Shown here: one piece after another, positions 55,493 through 64,000 of the stretch
Layout of the letters: every line of letters begins with the position of its first letter
Numbering within the stretch: the first letter of the stretch is position 1
The notes under the pieces: model-generated
Told to the model about the DNA's origin: nothing
Database searches by the model: none
Seen by the model: only the letters and a program-made list of their open reading frames with translations
Assembly (NCBI GenBank): GCA_965369995.1
Contig: CBDURO010000001.1
Span: forward strand, 1-64,000
DNA from: JAHJCW01 sp965369995
GTDB lineage: Bacteria > Fidelibacterota > Marinisomatia > Marinisomatales > JAHJCW01
Direction: 5' to 3'
Length of the DNA: 64,000 bases
Translations under genes and position numbers: made by a program

Positions 55493-56079
55493 TGAATAAA
55501 ACTGCTAAAATGGTCATCGTTTTAACGGTAATAACAGCTTTGTCAGGTGCGATTTTATCTACTTGGGATGGAGTTACAAAGCCGAAGATTGAATACCATA
55601 AGTTACAAGCATTGAAAGCGGCAATATCTGATGTGTTACCTCCCTATGATAATTATGAAGAGAAGGATATTAACGGATATAAAGTTTATATAGGAAAAAT
55701 TGATGACAGTACGCAACCTGTAGGAATAGCTTTTAAAGTTGAAGGAAGCGGATTTCAGGGGAATATTTCAATAATGGTAGGGGTTGATCCAAGTTTTACA
55801 TCAATAACAGGCATTAAGGTTCTTGAACAAATCGAAACTCCCGGATTAGGAACTAAAATAGTAGAAGATCCATCCAATAAATCAAATATATTTTGGTTTC
55901 CCGAACAGTTTACTGATGTAGTTATTGAACCGGAAATTGTAGTGTTAAAAAACAAAATACCACAAAAACCTAATGAAGTTCAGGCAATATCCGGTGCAAC
56001 AATTTCTTCGAAAGCTGTAGTAAGAATTCTAAATGATAATATTCAAAATCTTAAAGAATCATATAAATCTGTAAACTAG
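55492..56079 (+). CDS. rnfG: Rnf complex subunit RnfG
   Basis: A 195-residue subunit with one N-terminal helix (residues about 5-24) and a periplasmic FMN-binding domain. The flavinylation motif is QAISGATISSKAV, with Thr in SGAT as covalent attachment site. The true start is ATG 55492 (MNKTAKMVIVL), overlapping the rnfD stop by 1 nt; the frame is open further upstream inside rnfD but that part is not coding. GIKVLEQIETPGLGTKIVED is also a family block. Confidence 0.96.
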   Translation: MNKTAKMVIVLTVITALSGAILSTWDGVTKPKIEYHKLQALKAAISDVLPPYDNYEEKDINGYKVYIGKIDDSTQPVGIAFKVEGSGFQGNISIMVGVDPSFTSITGIKVLEQIETPGLGTKIVEDPSNKSNIFWFPEQFTDVVIEPEIVVLKNKIPQKPNEVQAISGATISSKAVVRILNDNIQNLKESYKSVN

Positions 56080-56081
56080 AT

Positions 56082-56696
56082 ATGGCTAAAAAATCAATAT
56101 CATTAAGTAAAGAATTTTTAAAGGGCTTATGGGATGAAAACCCTGTCCTGCGGATGCTTTTGGGACTTTGTCCAACGTTGGCTGTTACAAATTCTGCAAT
56201 CAATGGATTAGCGATGGGGCTTGCTACAACCTTTGTATTGTTAAGCTCGAGCGTTATTATATCACTTTTGCGAAAAGTGATTCCACATCAAGTAAGAATT
56301 GCCGGCTACATTGTAATTATCGCAACATTTGTAACTGTAGCGGATAGATATATGGCGGCATTTTTACCGGAAATAAGTAAGGCATTGGGTCCTTATGTGC
56401 CATTAATTGTTGTCAACTGCGTTATATTGGGAAGGCAAGAGGCATTTGCCTCTAAAAATGGTGTTGGGCGTTCAATAATTGATGCACTAGGGATGGGATC
56501 AGGATTTATTTTAGTACTGTTAGTATTGGGAAGTATTCGTGAATTATTAGGCTCAGCTACTATTTTTAATTTACAGATTTTAGGTGATTGGTTTAATCCA
56601 TGGATGATCATGATATTACCACCAGGAGCGTTTTTAACTTTAGGTTTATTAATTGGATTAGGTAATTGGTTGAATGAAAGGAAGGTTAAAATATGA
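56082..56696 (+). CDS. rnfE: Rnf complex subunit RnfE
   Basis: A 204-residue membrane subunit with six helices. Family stretches are WDENPVLRMLLGLCPTLAVT near the start, and ALGPYVPLIVVNCVILGRQE followed by AFASKNGVGRSIIDALGMG. RnfA and RnfE are homologous, inverted-topology halves that bind an iron-sulfur site in the membrane. The CP and NC cysteines are both present. It overlaps rnfA by 4 nt (ATGA). Confidence 0.97.
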   Translation: MAKKSISLSKEFLKGLWDENPVLRMLLGLCPTLAVTNSAINGLAMGLATTFVLLSSSVIISLLRKVIPHQVRIAGYIVIIATFVTVADRYMAAFLPEISKALGPYVPLIVVNCVILGRQEAFASKNGVGRSIIDALGMGSGFILVLLVLGSIRELLGSATIFNLQILGDWFNPWMIMILPPGAFLTLGLLIGLGNWLNERKVKI

Positions 56697-57271
56697 ACCT
56701 ATTACTATTATTCATCTCAGCAGCAATCGTAAATAATTTTGTTCTTACATATTTTTTAGGAATCTGCCCATTTGTTGGGGTTTCCAAAAGAGTTTCATCG
56801 GCGGTAAGTATGGGTTTGGCTGTAATGTTTGTAATGACAATAACAGCTGCAGTGACATGGTTGATTTACCATTTATTACTTGTACCATATCACATCGAAA
56901 TTCTAGAATACGTATCTTTTATTTTAGTGATTGCCTCCCTTGTTCAATTAGTAGAAATGTTTATTAAGAAGGTCAGCAAACCGTTATATGATACATTAGG
57001 TATTTATTTACCGCTAATCACAACTAATTGTGCGATACTTGGGTTGGCATTATTCTCAGTTCTAAGAGATTACAGTTTCGCTGAAAGCATGGTTTTCGGT
57101 GTTGGCGCCGGTGCCGGATTTACTTTAGCATTGGTGATTATGGCAGGAATCCGTGAAGAGTTAGAACTCTCAAATATTCCTAAACCTTTTAAAGGAGCAG
57201 GAATAACAATGATAGTGGCAGGAAGTTTAGCATTGGCATTTATGGGATTTGCCGGATTGATTTCAATGTGA
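56693..57271 (+). CDS. rnfA: Rnf complex subunit RnfA
   Basis: A 192-residue, six-helix membrane subunit. FVLTYFLGICPFVGVSKRVS near the start and LGIYLPLITTNCAILGLALF later carry the conserved cysteines (GICPF and TNCAI), matching those of RnfE. GIREELELSNIPKPFKGAGI near the end is typical. Length is normal. The 162-nt gap before rnfB breaks the otherwise tight operon. Confidence 0.97.
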   Translation: MNLLLLFISAAIVNNFVLTYFLGICPFVGVSKRVSSAVSMGLAVMFVMTITAAVTWLIYHLLLVPYHIEILEYVSFILVIASLVQLVEMFIKKVSKPLYDTLGIYLPLITTNCAILGLALFSVLRDYSFAESMVFGVGAGAGFTLALVIMAGIREELELSNIPKPFKGAGITMIVAGSLALAFMGFAGLISM

Positions 57272-57433
57272 CCTAAGTTGATGAGTTTATGAGTATAATA
57301 GTTTATGAGTCGGACAATTGGAGTTGTGGATAAATCGAGAAGTATATTTTTACAATTAATGACAACACAATGTTTTATTTTAAAAAAAATAGATTTTTTC
57401 AGTGTAATCTGTGAAATTTATGGTTAAACAATA
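57272..57433. repeat. Intergenic region with repeat words inside the rnf operon
   Basis: This 162-nt gap separates rnfA from rnfB. It contains gagtttatgagtataatagt repeated in part as agtttatgagtcgg, and tttttacaattaatgacaac, which matches the core of repeat copies A and B. It ends with a tgtaatctgtgaaatttatgg phrase. No ORF and no terminator hairpin is evident, so read-through to rnfB is likely. Confidence 0.55.
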
Positions 57434-58276
57434 ATGGAAATAAATACATTAATAATTGCAATCGCAAGTATGGGCGGGTTGGGGTTGCTATTTTCTGCGG
57501 GATTATCTCTTGCAGAAAAGAAATTTTATGTCGAAGAAGACCCGCGCATCGAAAAAATTCTCAATGAGTTACCTGGAGCAAATTGTGGTGGATGTGGATT
57601 CCCTGGTTGTGCTAAGTTTGCTGAGGTTATTGTAGCCGGTGAAGCGGAAATTAATGGATGTCCCGTTAGCGATGATGAAGTAAGGATAGCCATAGGAGAA
57701 GTTTTAGGTGTGGATGTGGATTCCGGCGAAAAACAAATCGCTCGCTTGATGTGCCAGGGTGGTAATTACGAAACTGCCAAAAAAGCGGAATACGCAGGAA
57801 TAAAATCGTGTTTAGGTGCCTCTTACTTTGGTGGTGGTGAAAAAATGTGTGAATACGCCTGCTTGGGTTTTGGTGAATGTGTGGATGCCTGTAGTTTTGA
57901 TGCAATGTACATGAACGAAAATGGTTTACCGGTTATAATTGATGATAAGTGTACCGGCTGCGGAAAATGTGCGGAAGTTTGTCCACAAAATATAATTGAG
58001 ATGCATCCGGAAAGTCATAAATTATTTGTATTTTGTAAGAATCTTGATGGAGCCAAAACAGCTCGGAAAGTATGTACTAAAGCCTGCATCGCTTGTGGAA
58101 TTTGTGTACGAAATGTTGAAGAAGGACAGATGTTGATGGAAGATAATTTAGCTCATGTCAATTATGAGATTTTCGGCAAGGAAGCAAAACTGCCAACTGA
58201 TAAATGCCCCACTGATTGTTTAGCTATAATTGGTCAACCGGTTATAGATGAACCGGCAGAAAAAGTAGAAGCCTAA
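57434..58276 (+). CDS. rnfB: Rnf complex subunit RnfB (ferredoxin-type)
   Basis: A 280-residue subunit that takes electrons from ferredoxin. Order: one N-terminal helix (residues 4-24), the Fe-S domain GANCGGCGFPGCAKFAE (from about 49) with the later GCPV cysteine, a 2[4Fe-4S] ferredoxin domain (CEYACLGFGECVDACSF and CTGCGKCAEVCP), and a second ferredoxin-like segment. In this last part CTKACIACGICVRNVEEG lacks the final cysteine of a CxxCxxCxxxC motif and only DKCPTDC remains downstream, so a cluster may be missing or rearranged. It closes the rnf operon. Confidence 0.95.
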   Translation: MEINTLIIAIASMGGLGLLFSAGLSLAEKKFYVEEDPRIEKILNELPGANCGGCGFPGCAKFAEVIVAGEAEINGCPVSDDEVRIAIGEVLGVDVDSGEKQIARLMCQGGNYETAKKAEYAGIKSCLGASYFGGGEKMCEYACLGFGECVDACSFDAMYMNENGLPVIIDDKCTGCGKCAEVCPQNIIEMHPESHKLFVFCKNLDGAKTARKVCTKACIACGICVRNVEEGQMLMEDNLAHVNYEIFGKEAKLPTDKCPTDCLAIIGQPVIDEPAEKVEA

Positions 58277-58277
58277 T

Positions 58278-58706
58278 TTGTCCAATCAAGTATCTGACAC
58301 CGGGATAATCACTAAAATTGATGGCAATTATGCTACAATTATTATAGAGGTAACTGATAGCTGTAAAGACTGCGGAATCCGATTTCTATGTTCTCCCGGA
58401 TCTGATAAAGAAAAAACGATTACATTAGAAAATATAATTAATGCAATAATTGGAGATAGAGTAGCAATTACCGAAACATCCAATATTTTATTAAAATTAT
58501 CATTTTTGCAATATGGTTTACCATTGATTGGATTTCTACTTGGAATAATAATTGCTACACAATTCAATATTAATTTACAACCTGTTGAATTGTATCAATT
58601 TTTATGTGGATTGATCGGGCTAGGAATAGCCGGAGTGATATCTTATTTGATTATTAAAGGGATGGCGAAGAAACCGGGTAAGTTTTTTGCGTTTAAGAAA
58701 ATTTGA
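58278..58706 (+). CDS. SoxR-reducing system / RseC-like protein
   Basis: A 142-residue membrane protein of the RseC/MucC type. The cytosolic N-terminus has a cysteine set in DSCKDCGIRFLCSPGSDKE, followed by two helices (about residues 75-97 and 105-128) joined by a short loop. RseC helps keep SoxR reduced together with Rnf (Rsx) in E. coli, and this gene starts 1 nt after rnfB, so a functional link with Rnf is likely. Start is TTG 58278. Confidence 0.85.
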   Translation: MSNQVSDTGIITKIDGNYATIIIEVTDSCKDCGIRFLCSPGSDKEKTITLENIINAIIGDRVAITETSNILLKLSFLQYGLPLIGFLLGIIIATQFNINLQPVELYQFLCGLIGLGIAGVISYLIIKGMAKKPGKFFAFKKI

Positions 58707-58709
58707 TAA

Positions 58710-59327
58710 TTAAACTGTATCTGCATGAGGTGGAGTAGATATATTAGAAGCGGTTTCATTGGGACGTAATTCGCGTCTATAATATTCAAAAATCCTTCCC
58801 GAATTTTGCCAATTTTCTATCCGACTTATAATCTTGATATTAGGAGAATAAAGGGAATTTGATCCAACCTGAACATGTCCTGTTATAAAGCGGATGGACC
58901 CTCGTTTTTTTGCCCAATTTAAATATACTCTTTTCAGCATTTTAGCGTAACCGTTCCCTTTATATTGTGCCATTATTACGAAGGCGTAGGTATAGAGTGT
59001 GTTATATTTCCCGAAATTTTCGTCCATTCTCGCCCATGGTTCTGAACTGAGTTCTTCTATCGGTACGCCAACGATGTAGCCAATAATGTCACCGCGGTAG
59101 CGAGCAATGAACGGCAAAGAACTCTTCTTATTAAAATATTTGTGGATTGTTGCCTTAGTAAGGATGGCTTTTTCACCATATTCTTGAGCTAAATGCTTGG
59201 AAATTTCGATTAGAGTAGAGAAATCATTTTCTCCAACGTGTTCCAATAGTTCAATTTGGAAAACACCGCTAGAAGCGATTACCCGTGTAATTGAGTCTTT
59301 TTTTGATGCAAATTCGAGCTGTTCCAT
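58710..59327 (-). CDS. GNAT family N-acetyltransferase
   Basis: A 205-residue protein. Motif A of the GNAT fold is seen in TYAFVIMAQYKGNGYAKMLK (Q/R-x-x-G-x-G/A pattern), preceded by the strand FIARYRGDIIGYIVGVPIEE. The substrate cannot be inferred. It is the only minus-strand gene between the rnf operon and pyrF, convergent with the RseC-like gene 3 nt away. The C-terminal 15 residues (ETASNISTPPHADTV) are polar and probably disordered. Confidence 0.8.
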   Translation of the reverse strand: MEQLEFASKKDSITRVIASSGVFQIELLEHVGENDFSTLIEISKHLAQEYGEKAILTKATIHKYFNKKSSLPFIARYRGDIIGYIVGVPIEELSSEPWARMDENFGKYNTLYTYAFVIMAQYKGNGYAKMLKRVYLNWAKKRGSIRFITGHVQVGSNSLYSPNIKIISRIENWQNSGRIFEYYRRELRPNETASNISTPPHADTV

Positions 59328-59423
59328 CCGGTAAAGTTACAAATTACATTATAAATAATTATATTGATATTCGCACTAAGTTGCACTTTGTGGTAAAATA
59401 TTGAAGAAGTAAATTCTGTGCTT

Positions 59424-60230
59424 ATGAAATCGTTTACAACGCACTTATCCGAACAAATCACAAAGAAAAAGTCCCATCTCTGTGTTGGATTGGATATTAG
59501 TCCTGAGGGACTTGGAAATAAAAATGCAAAGATAGCCGATCTAATTAATCATTCCCTAAAAGTTATTGATGCTACGATTGATCTTGCTGTATGCTATAAA
59601 CCGAATTTAGCATTTTTTGAGCGATGGGGTGCCGATGGTTTTAAATGGTTAGAGAAGATTATTGGATATATCGGAAATAACAGCATAATTATTGCCGACG
59701 GTAAACGTGGAGATATAGGAAATACTGCCAAACAATATGCAATTAGTATATTTGATTATTTCGGATTTGATGCTGTTACTATAAATCCTTATATGGGTAG
59801 CGACAGTATCAAACCTTTTATAGAAAATCCTGAAAAGGGTATTTTTATTTTATGCCGTACTTCAAATCCATCTGCAAAAGATATACAGGATTTAAGAATT
59901 GGTAAACAGGAAGTATATGAAAAAGTTGCAAAATTAGCTGTTAAACTAAATAAAAATAATAATATTGGATTAGTAGTTGGCGCTACCATTCCATCGGAAA
60001 TCTGTAAAATTCGCAAAATTACTCCCAAATTACCATTTTTAATTCCCGGTATTGGTGCACAAGGTGGCGATTTAGAAAAAAGTATGCAATACGGAAATGA
60101 TAATGGAGTTGCCATTATTAATATATCAAGAGGAATTAGTTTTACGGGAAACATGAGTCTTAAAGCAATCAAAGCTGCTGCACAAAATTACGTAGAAAAA
60201 ATGCGGGGAATAGTAAATGGACAAAAATGA
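59424..60230 (+). CDS. pyrF: Orotidine-5'-phosphate decarboxylase
   Basis: A 268-residue type 2 OMP decarboxylase, last step of UMP synthesis. Visible segments are HLCVGLDISPEGLG, CYKPNLAFFERWG and the catalytic DGKRGDIGNTAKQYA (DxKxxD-like lysine/aspartate set), then GATIPSEICKIR and LIPGIGAQGGDLEKSMQYGN. ATG 59424 is preferred; GTG 59418 in frame would add two residues. It overlaps pyrE by 14 nt. Confidence 0.96.
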   Translation: MKSFTTHLSEQITKKKSHLCVGLDISPEGLGNKNAKIADLINHSLKVIDATIDLAVCYKPNLAFFERWGADGFKWLEKIIGYIGNNSIIIADGKRGDIGNTAKQYAISIFDYFGFDAVTINPYMGSDSIKPFIENPEKGIFILCRTSNPSAKDIQDLRIGKQEVYEKVAKLAVKLNKNNNIGLVVGATIPSEICKIRKITPKLPFLIPGIGAQGGDLEKSMQYGNDNGVAIINISRGISFTGNMSLKAIKAAAQNYVEKMRGIVNGQK

Positions 60231-60792
60231 TATTTTAGAAATATTTCGTTCCACAGGAGCATTATTGGAAGGACATTTTGTGCTTACATCGGGAAGGCAC
60301 AGTGAAACATATTTCCAATGTGCTAAAGTTTTGCAATATCCGGAATATTTAACTTTATTCGGCAGGATCATAGCTGATCATTTTGAAGATGATAAAATTG
60401 ATGTCGTTATTTCTCCTGCTATTGGTGGAATTGTTATTGGAACAGATGTCGGTCGCCAATTAGGCGTGAAGACAATTTTTACTGAAAGGAAAGATGGCAC
60501 AATGAAATTACGTAGGGGTTTTACTATTGAAAAAGGGGAGCGGGTTTTAGTAGTAGAAGATGTGCTCACTACCGGCGGTTCCATAAATGAAGTAATCGAG
60601 ATTGTAAAAGAAAATAAAGGGAAAATTGCCGGAGTGGGAGTAGTTGTGGATCGCAGTGGCGGAAATATTAAATTACATAAAGATCAAGTGGCAGTTTTGG
60701 AACATAAAACTATCAGTTTTGCTGAGAGCGACATTCCGGGACATCTTGCTGAAATTCCCGTTCAAAAACCCGGAAGTAGAAATATTTGTTAA
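60217..60792 (+). CDS. pyrE: Orotate phosphoribosyltransferase
   Basis: A 191-residue enzyme joining orotate to PRPP. The PRPP-binding motif is VLVVEDVLTTGGSINEVI (near residue 110). LLEGHFVLTSGRHSETYFQC at the N-terminus and PAIGGIVIGTDVGRQLGV are family blocks. It follows pyrF with an overlap, giving a compact UMP module. Length is normal. Confidence 0.97.
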   Translation: MDKNDILEIFRSTGALLEGHFVLTSGRHSETYFQCAKVLQYPEYLTLFGRIIADHFEDDKIDVVISPAIGGIVIGTDVGRQLGVKTIFTERKDGTMKLRRGFTIEKGERVLVVEDVLTTGGSINEVIEIVKENKGKIAGVGVVVDRSGGNIKLHKDQVAVLEHKTISFAESDIPGHLAEIPVQKPGSRNIC

Positions 60793-60808
60793 TATATTAA
60801 GAAATTAG

Positions 60809-61717
60809 ATGTCAAAGTTAAAAATAGGATTAGCATTAGGTGGCGGTGGTGCACGTGGAGCAGCTCATATTGGAGTTCTGAAAGTTTTACATAATAACGG
60901 TATTATTCCCGATATTATCGGCGGCACAAGCGCCGGTGCTTTAATAGGTGCTATGTATGCCGCTACTCAAGATCCAGATTGGATTGATAAAAGATTCAAG
61001 GAGTTTTTGAGTAGCGATGTTTATGCAGAATTGGGTGTTGGTCGGCTACAATCAGATCAGAATCCTGAATCCGTAATTGGACAAGTAACAAAATTTGTTC
61101 AAGATAGATTGGTATTTGCGATGGCTTTAACTCGTACATCAATAATAAAAAAAGACCGTTTAGTAAAAGCTTTTAACTATTTAATACCGGTAAAAACATT
61201 TGAAGAACTGAAAATACCACTTGATGTATATGCAACTGATTTACAATCAGGTGAGACTATTTGTTATAATTCCGGTGATTTAATAAATGCAGTAACTCAG
61301 AGTGGCTCAATACCTGGTTTTGTAGAACCCACCAAAAATAATGACAAATTAATTGTAGATGCAGGTGTTAGCGCACCACTCCCTGTTCGTGAACTTAAAG
61401 AAAAAGCTAATTTTGTAATTGGTGTTGATATTTCTCGTGGTGCTCCTAAACAACCAATGAAAAAAGTAAATATTATTGAGATTATTACAAGAGCTGAACG
61501 TATTACATCGCAATACTATACTGATATGCTAGCGAAAGAATCTGATTTTTTGATCCGTCCGGATGTTCTTGGTTTGCATTGGTCTGCGTTTAGCAAATGC
61601 GATATATTAGTGGAAAATGGAATAGATGCAGCTAAGAAAAAAATTGTTGAATTGAAGGAAACGATTAAATATCGAAAAAGTTTGCGTTACCGATTGTTCC
61701 ATTTGTCATCTAACTGA
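60809..61717 (+). CDS. Patatin-like phospholipase
   Basis: A 302-residue serine lipase-like protein. The oxyanion hole LALGGGGARGAAHIGVL is at residues about 8-24, the nucleophile elbow is GGTSAGALIGAMYA (Ser in GTSAG, near 45), and the dyad aspartate is in VDAGVSAPLPV (DAG in place of the usual DGG or DGA). Related RssA/NTE proteins hydrolyse membrane lipids. No signal peptide is seen, so it is cytosolic or membrane-associated. It sits 16 nt after pyrE. Confidence 0.93.
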   Translation: MSKLKIGLALGGGGARGAAHIGVLKVLHNNGIIPDIIGGTSAGALIGAMYAATQDPDWIDKRFKEFLSSDVYAELGVGRLQSDQNPESVIGQVTKFVQDRLVFAMALTRTSIIKKDRLVKAFNYLIPVKTFEELKIPLDVYATDLQSGETICYNSGDLINAVTQSGSIPGFVEPTKNNDKLIVDAGVSAPLPVRELKEKANFVIGVDISRGAPKQPMKKVNIIEIITRAERITSQYYTDMLAKESDFLIRPDVLGLHWSAFSKCDILVENGIDAAKKKIVELKETIKYRKSLRYRLFHLSSN

Positions 61718-61766
61718 CTATAATCTGTTACTTATATCTTTAATTTGTGAGTAATAAAAATATATT

Positions 61767-63647
61767 ATGAGTATGAAAAAACTATTTATTGGGATATTAT
61801 TATTGTCAACATCGCTCTTGTTTGGGCAGTTCGAAGACCCTGTATTAGTCTCGGCTTCGGTTAGAGAAAATGTCCGAGCTGGTGAAGTGATTGAGGTACA
61901 AGTCATATTTTCTATTGATAGAGGATGGCATATTTACGGAATGGAAGAGATTGAAAACGGTCCAATTCCTACTTCCGTTCAAATAGTTGGTAAGGCGATA
62001 GAAAGACAAGGAATTATTGTTGAACCGGAACCAATCGTGTCTTACGATGAAGGTTTTGAAATGGATATACCACATCATGAAGGCCGTACAATTTTTATTG
62101 TTCCAATTAAGCTGAAAGAAAATATTGAATCTGGAGAAATTTTACTAACAACTAAAACAACCTATCAGTCTTGCAATAATACAATTTGTTATCCTCCAAT
62201 TGATCAATCAGTTGAATTCGATGTAATCGTTGAACCGGGTGAACCTCGGTCAGACCGATTGAATTTAGCGGAAGAATCAGAAATAGAAGTAAAAACGAAT
62301 GAATTGACAACTTTAGATAATGCTATAGCAAAAGGATTTTGGTCATTTATATTATTGGCGGCATCTATGGGATTCTTAGCTTTGTTAACACCGTGCGTTT
62401 TTCCAATGATACCGATCACCGTTTCATTTTTTACTCAACAAGGTGAAACTTCTGGAAAGAAACCGATAAAAAATGCTTTAGTATATGCTCTCGGTATCAT
62501 TACCACATTCACTTTATTAGGATTTTTATTAGCTGTGTTTTTGGGTGCCTCCGGTGCTAATCAATTAGCTTCTAGTCCGTGGGTGAATTTATTTATTGGG
62601 GCTTTATTTGTATTTTTTGCTTTATCATTATTTGGTATGTATGAAATTCAAGTACCGGAAAAATTGCGCAGTTTTTCGATGCATCAGGAAAAACGTTCCG
62701 GCTATGTTGGCATACTATTTATGGCATTAACATTTACATTGGCATCTTTTACTTGTACTGTTCAATTCGTCGGATTATTATTAGTTGCAGCCGCGCAAGG
62801 ACAGTGGTTTTGGCCAATGCTCGGTATGATAGTATTCAGCACAGCTTTTACCTTACCATTTTTCTTTTTAGCGATGTTTCCGCAATATCTTGCAAAGTTA
62901 CCAAAATCCGGAGGTTGGTTGAACGCTGTGAAGGTTGTTTTAGGATTCCTTGTATTTGCTGTGGCTTTCAAATTTCTTGGAAATGTTGATTTAGTGTGGG
63001 GCTGGGGAATATTTACTCACAATGTTGTTTTGGCTATTTGGACAGTTTCGATGATTTTCACCGGAATTTATTTGTTAGGAAAAATAAGATTGCCACATGA
63101 TTCTCCGATTGAATCAATAGGCGTAGGGCGGATGATACTCAGTTTATTTTTCATAGTGTTTGGATTATATCTTGGTAGCGGTTTGCTCGGTAGACCGATA
63201 AATGGAACAATTAAATCATATCTGCCGCCGAAAGTAGAATCAGAATCTGGTATTGTGATGACCGGCAAGGACACCATCGTGGAGGCACATAAGTGGTTTT
63301 CTGAAATGGAAGATGCCATTGCCGAAGCAAAGCGGACCGGCAAACTGATTTTTCTCAGTTTTTCCGGTTATACGTGCACAAATTGTCATTGGATGGATGC
63401 GAATATTTTATCTCTACCGGAAGTGAGAAATTTATTGAAACAATTTGTTTTAGTAAAGTTATACACTGATGGTGGAAAAAACCATCGTGAAAAGCGGCAA
63501 TATGAAATTGACCGATTTGGTACAGCCGCCCAACCATTTTATGTAATATTAGATGGAACGGAATTAGAACTTGCATGTTTTCCTGGGATGACGCGCAATG
63601 TAAACGAATTTGTAGAATTTTTGAATAAAGGAATAAATAAAGGATAA
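61767..63647 (+). CDS. dsbD: Thiol:disulfide interchange protein DsbD
   Basis: A 626-residue protein carrying reducing power across the inner membrane. A signal peptide (residues 1-20) leads to the periplasmic alpha domain (about 22-150) with cysteines in SCNNTICYPP. Eight membrane helices (about 185-480) hold the redox cysteines in LLTPCVFPMIPITVSFF and FTCTVQFVGLLLV. The C-terminal thioredoxin domain has YTCTNCHWM (CTNC). ATG 61773 is a second possible start, two codons in. The TlpA-like lipoprotein 3 nt downstream is the probable acceptor. Confidence 0.96.
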   Translation: MSMKKLFIGILLLSTSLLFGQFEDPVLVSASVRENVRAGEVIEVQVIFSIDRGWHIYGMEEIENGPIPTSVQIVGKAIERQGIIVEPEPIVSYDEGFEMDIPHHEGRTIFIVPIKLKENIESGEILLTTKTTYQSCNNTICYPPIDQSVEFDVIVEPGEPRSDRLNLAEESEIEVKTNELTTLDNAIAKGFWSFILLAASMGFLALLTPCVFPMIPITVSFFTQQGETSGKKPIKNALVYALGIITTFTLLGFLLAVFLGASGANQLASSPWVNLFIGALFVFFALSLFGMYEIQVPEKLRSFSMHQEKRSGYVGILFMALTFTLASFTCTVQFVGLLLVAAAQGQWFWPMLGMIVFSTAFTLPFFFLAMFPQYLAKLPKSGGWLNAVKVVLGFLVFAVAFKFLGNVDLVWGWGIFTHNVVLAIWTVSMIFTGIYLLGKIRLPHDSPIESIGVGRMILSLFFIVFGLYLGSGLLGRPINGTIKSYLPPKVESESGIVMTGKDTIVEAHKWFSEMEDAIAEAKRTGKLIFLSFSGYTCTNCHWMDANILSLPEVRNLLKQFVLVKLYTDGGKNHREKRQYEIDRFGTAAQPFYVILDGTELELACFPGMTRNVNEFVEFLNKGINKG

Positions 63648-63650
63648 AAT

Positions 63651-64000
63651 ATGCGTAAATCATCATTAATATTATTTATAGGTAGTCTACTAATAATATC
63701 CGGATGTAGTGCTAAAGAAGATTTGAGAGAACAGAAATCGGAAATTGGCAACCAAAAAGTTAAAGAGGAAAATCTTGCAAGTACAAGTTTAACAGAGAAA
63801 GAATTGAAAACGGTAAATGCCACTAAAAAAAATCGTAGCAACGAAATAAAAGCCCCTGATTTTAAATTAGCTACTATTAGTGGCGAAGAATTCTATCTGT
63901 CTGATTATAAAGGAAAAGTTGTAATGCTCAATTTTTGGGCTACTTGGTGTGCGCCTTGCCGGGAAGAAATACCAGACCTCGTAAACCTACAAGCAAAATA
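63651..64000 (+). CDS. TlpA-like thioredoxin lipoprotein (3' end cut by window)
   Basis: A partial gene, 116 codons in the window and no stop reached. The signal peptide ends in a lipobox, LLIISGC, followed by SAKED, so it is lipid-anchored. A charged linker (about residues 20-60) leads to a thioredoxin/AhpC-type domain starting APDFKLATISGEEFYLSDYK, with active site FWATWCAPCREE (CAPC). It follows dsbD by 3 nt with the site aaagga upstream. A role in periplasmic thiol reduction or cytochrome c maturation is likely. The C-terminal half is beyond the window. Confidence 0.93.
   Translation, partial: MRKSSLILFIGSLLIISGCSAKEDLREQKSEIGNQKVKEENLASTSLTEKELKTVNATKKNRSNEIKAPDFKLATISGEEFYLSDYKGKVVMLNFWATWCAPCREEIPDLVNLQAK

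Overview
The window is AT-rich and almost fully coding. It begins inside a ribosomal RNA operon (16S, missing about 16 nt at its 5' end, then tRNA-Ile, tRNA-Ala, 23S and 5S) and ends inside a TlpA-like thioredoxin lipoprotein gene. The host is a Gram-negative bacterium: it has TonB/ExbBD, outer-membrane barrels, lipoproteins, DsbD and an Rnf complex. A PorX-type response regulator/PglZ protein, a PorY-like histidine kinase and the rnfCDGEAB gene order point to the FCB superphylum. I favour a Marinimicrobia (SAR406)- or Ignavibacteria-like lineage over true Bacteroidota, but this is inference from memory and was not checked by a search.

Layout. 1-5217: rRNA operon with a decayed tRNA-Ala copy in the spacer and a strong rho-independent terminator. 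5298-6182: predicted outer-membrane protein. 12982-6183 (minus strand): an envelope operon encoding a 1007-aa TPR protein, a plug-less TonB-box barrel, ExbB, ExbD and TonB. 13288-23766 (plus): porX-like, tsaE, tsaB, accD, surE, guaA, glmS, an LpoA-like TPR/periplasmic-binding protein and pgeF. 24013-32356: uppP, a putP-like symporter, holA, an ECF sigma factor with a candidate anti-sigma factor, a diguanylate cyclase, a TPR lipoprotein and a LolB-like lipoprotein. 32358-43000: a surface-glycan cluster (three glycosyltransferases, sulfotransferase, flippase, YfhO-type membrane protein), a sensor kinase and a bifunctional ATP sulfurylase/APS kinase. 43016-49589: mpg (minus), then yajC, def, fmt, rsmB, a PASTA protein, a polyprenol-kinase-like protein and hflX. 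50127-52989: two divergent sodium-coupled symporters. 53124-58706: rnfCDGEAB plus an RseC-like protein. 58710-64000: a GNAT enzyme (minus), pyrF, pyrE, a patatin-like phospholipase, dsbD and tlpA-like.

How the parts fit. Most genes are packed head-to-tail with 1-14 nt overlaps, which implies long operons and translational coupling. The Rnf complex and three cation-coupled symporters suggest an energy economy using a membrane cation gradient. APS kinase would supply PAPS for the sulfotransferase in the glycan cluster, so a sulfated surface glycan is a reasonable inference. The intergenic DNA is unusual: several gaps share a degenerate repeat vocabulary that also runs into the 3' ends of neighbouring genes and apparently into the middle of tsaB. 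One convergent gap holds a roughly 168-bp element with imperfect terminal inverted repeats. No CRISPR array, prophage, full insertion sequence or recognisable defence system was found.
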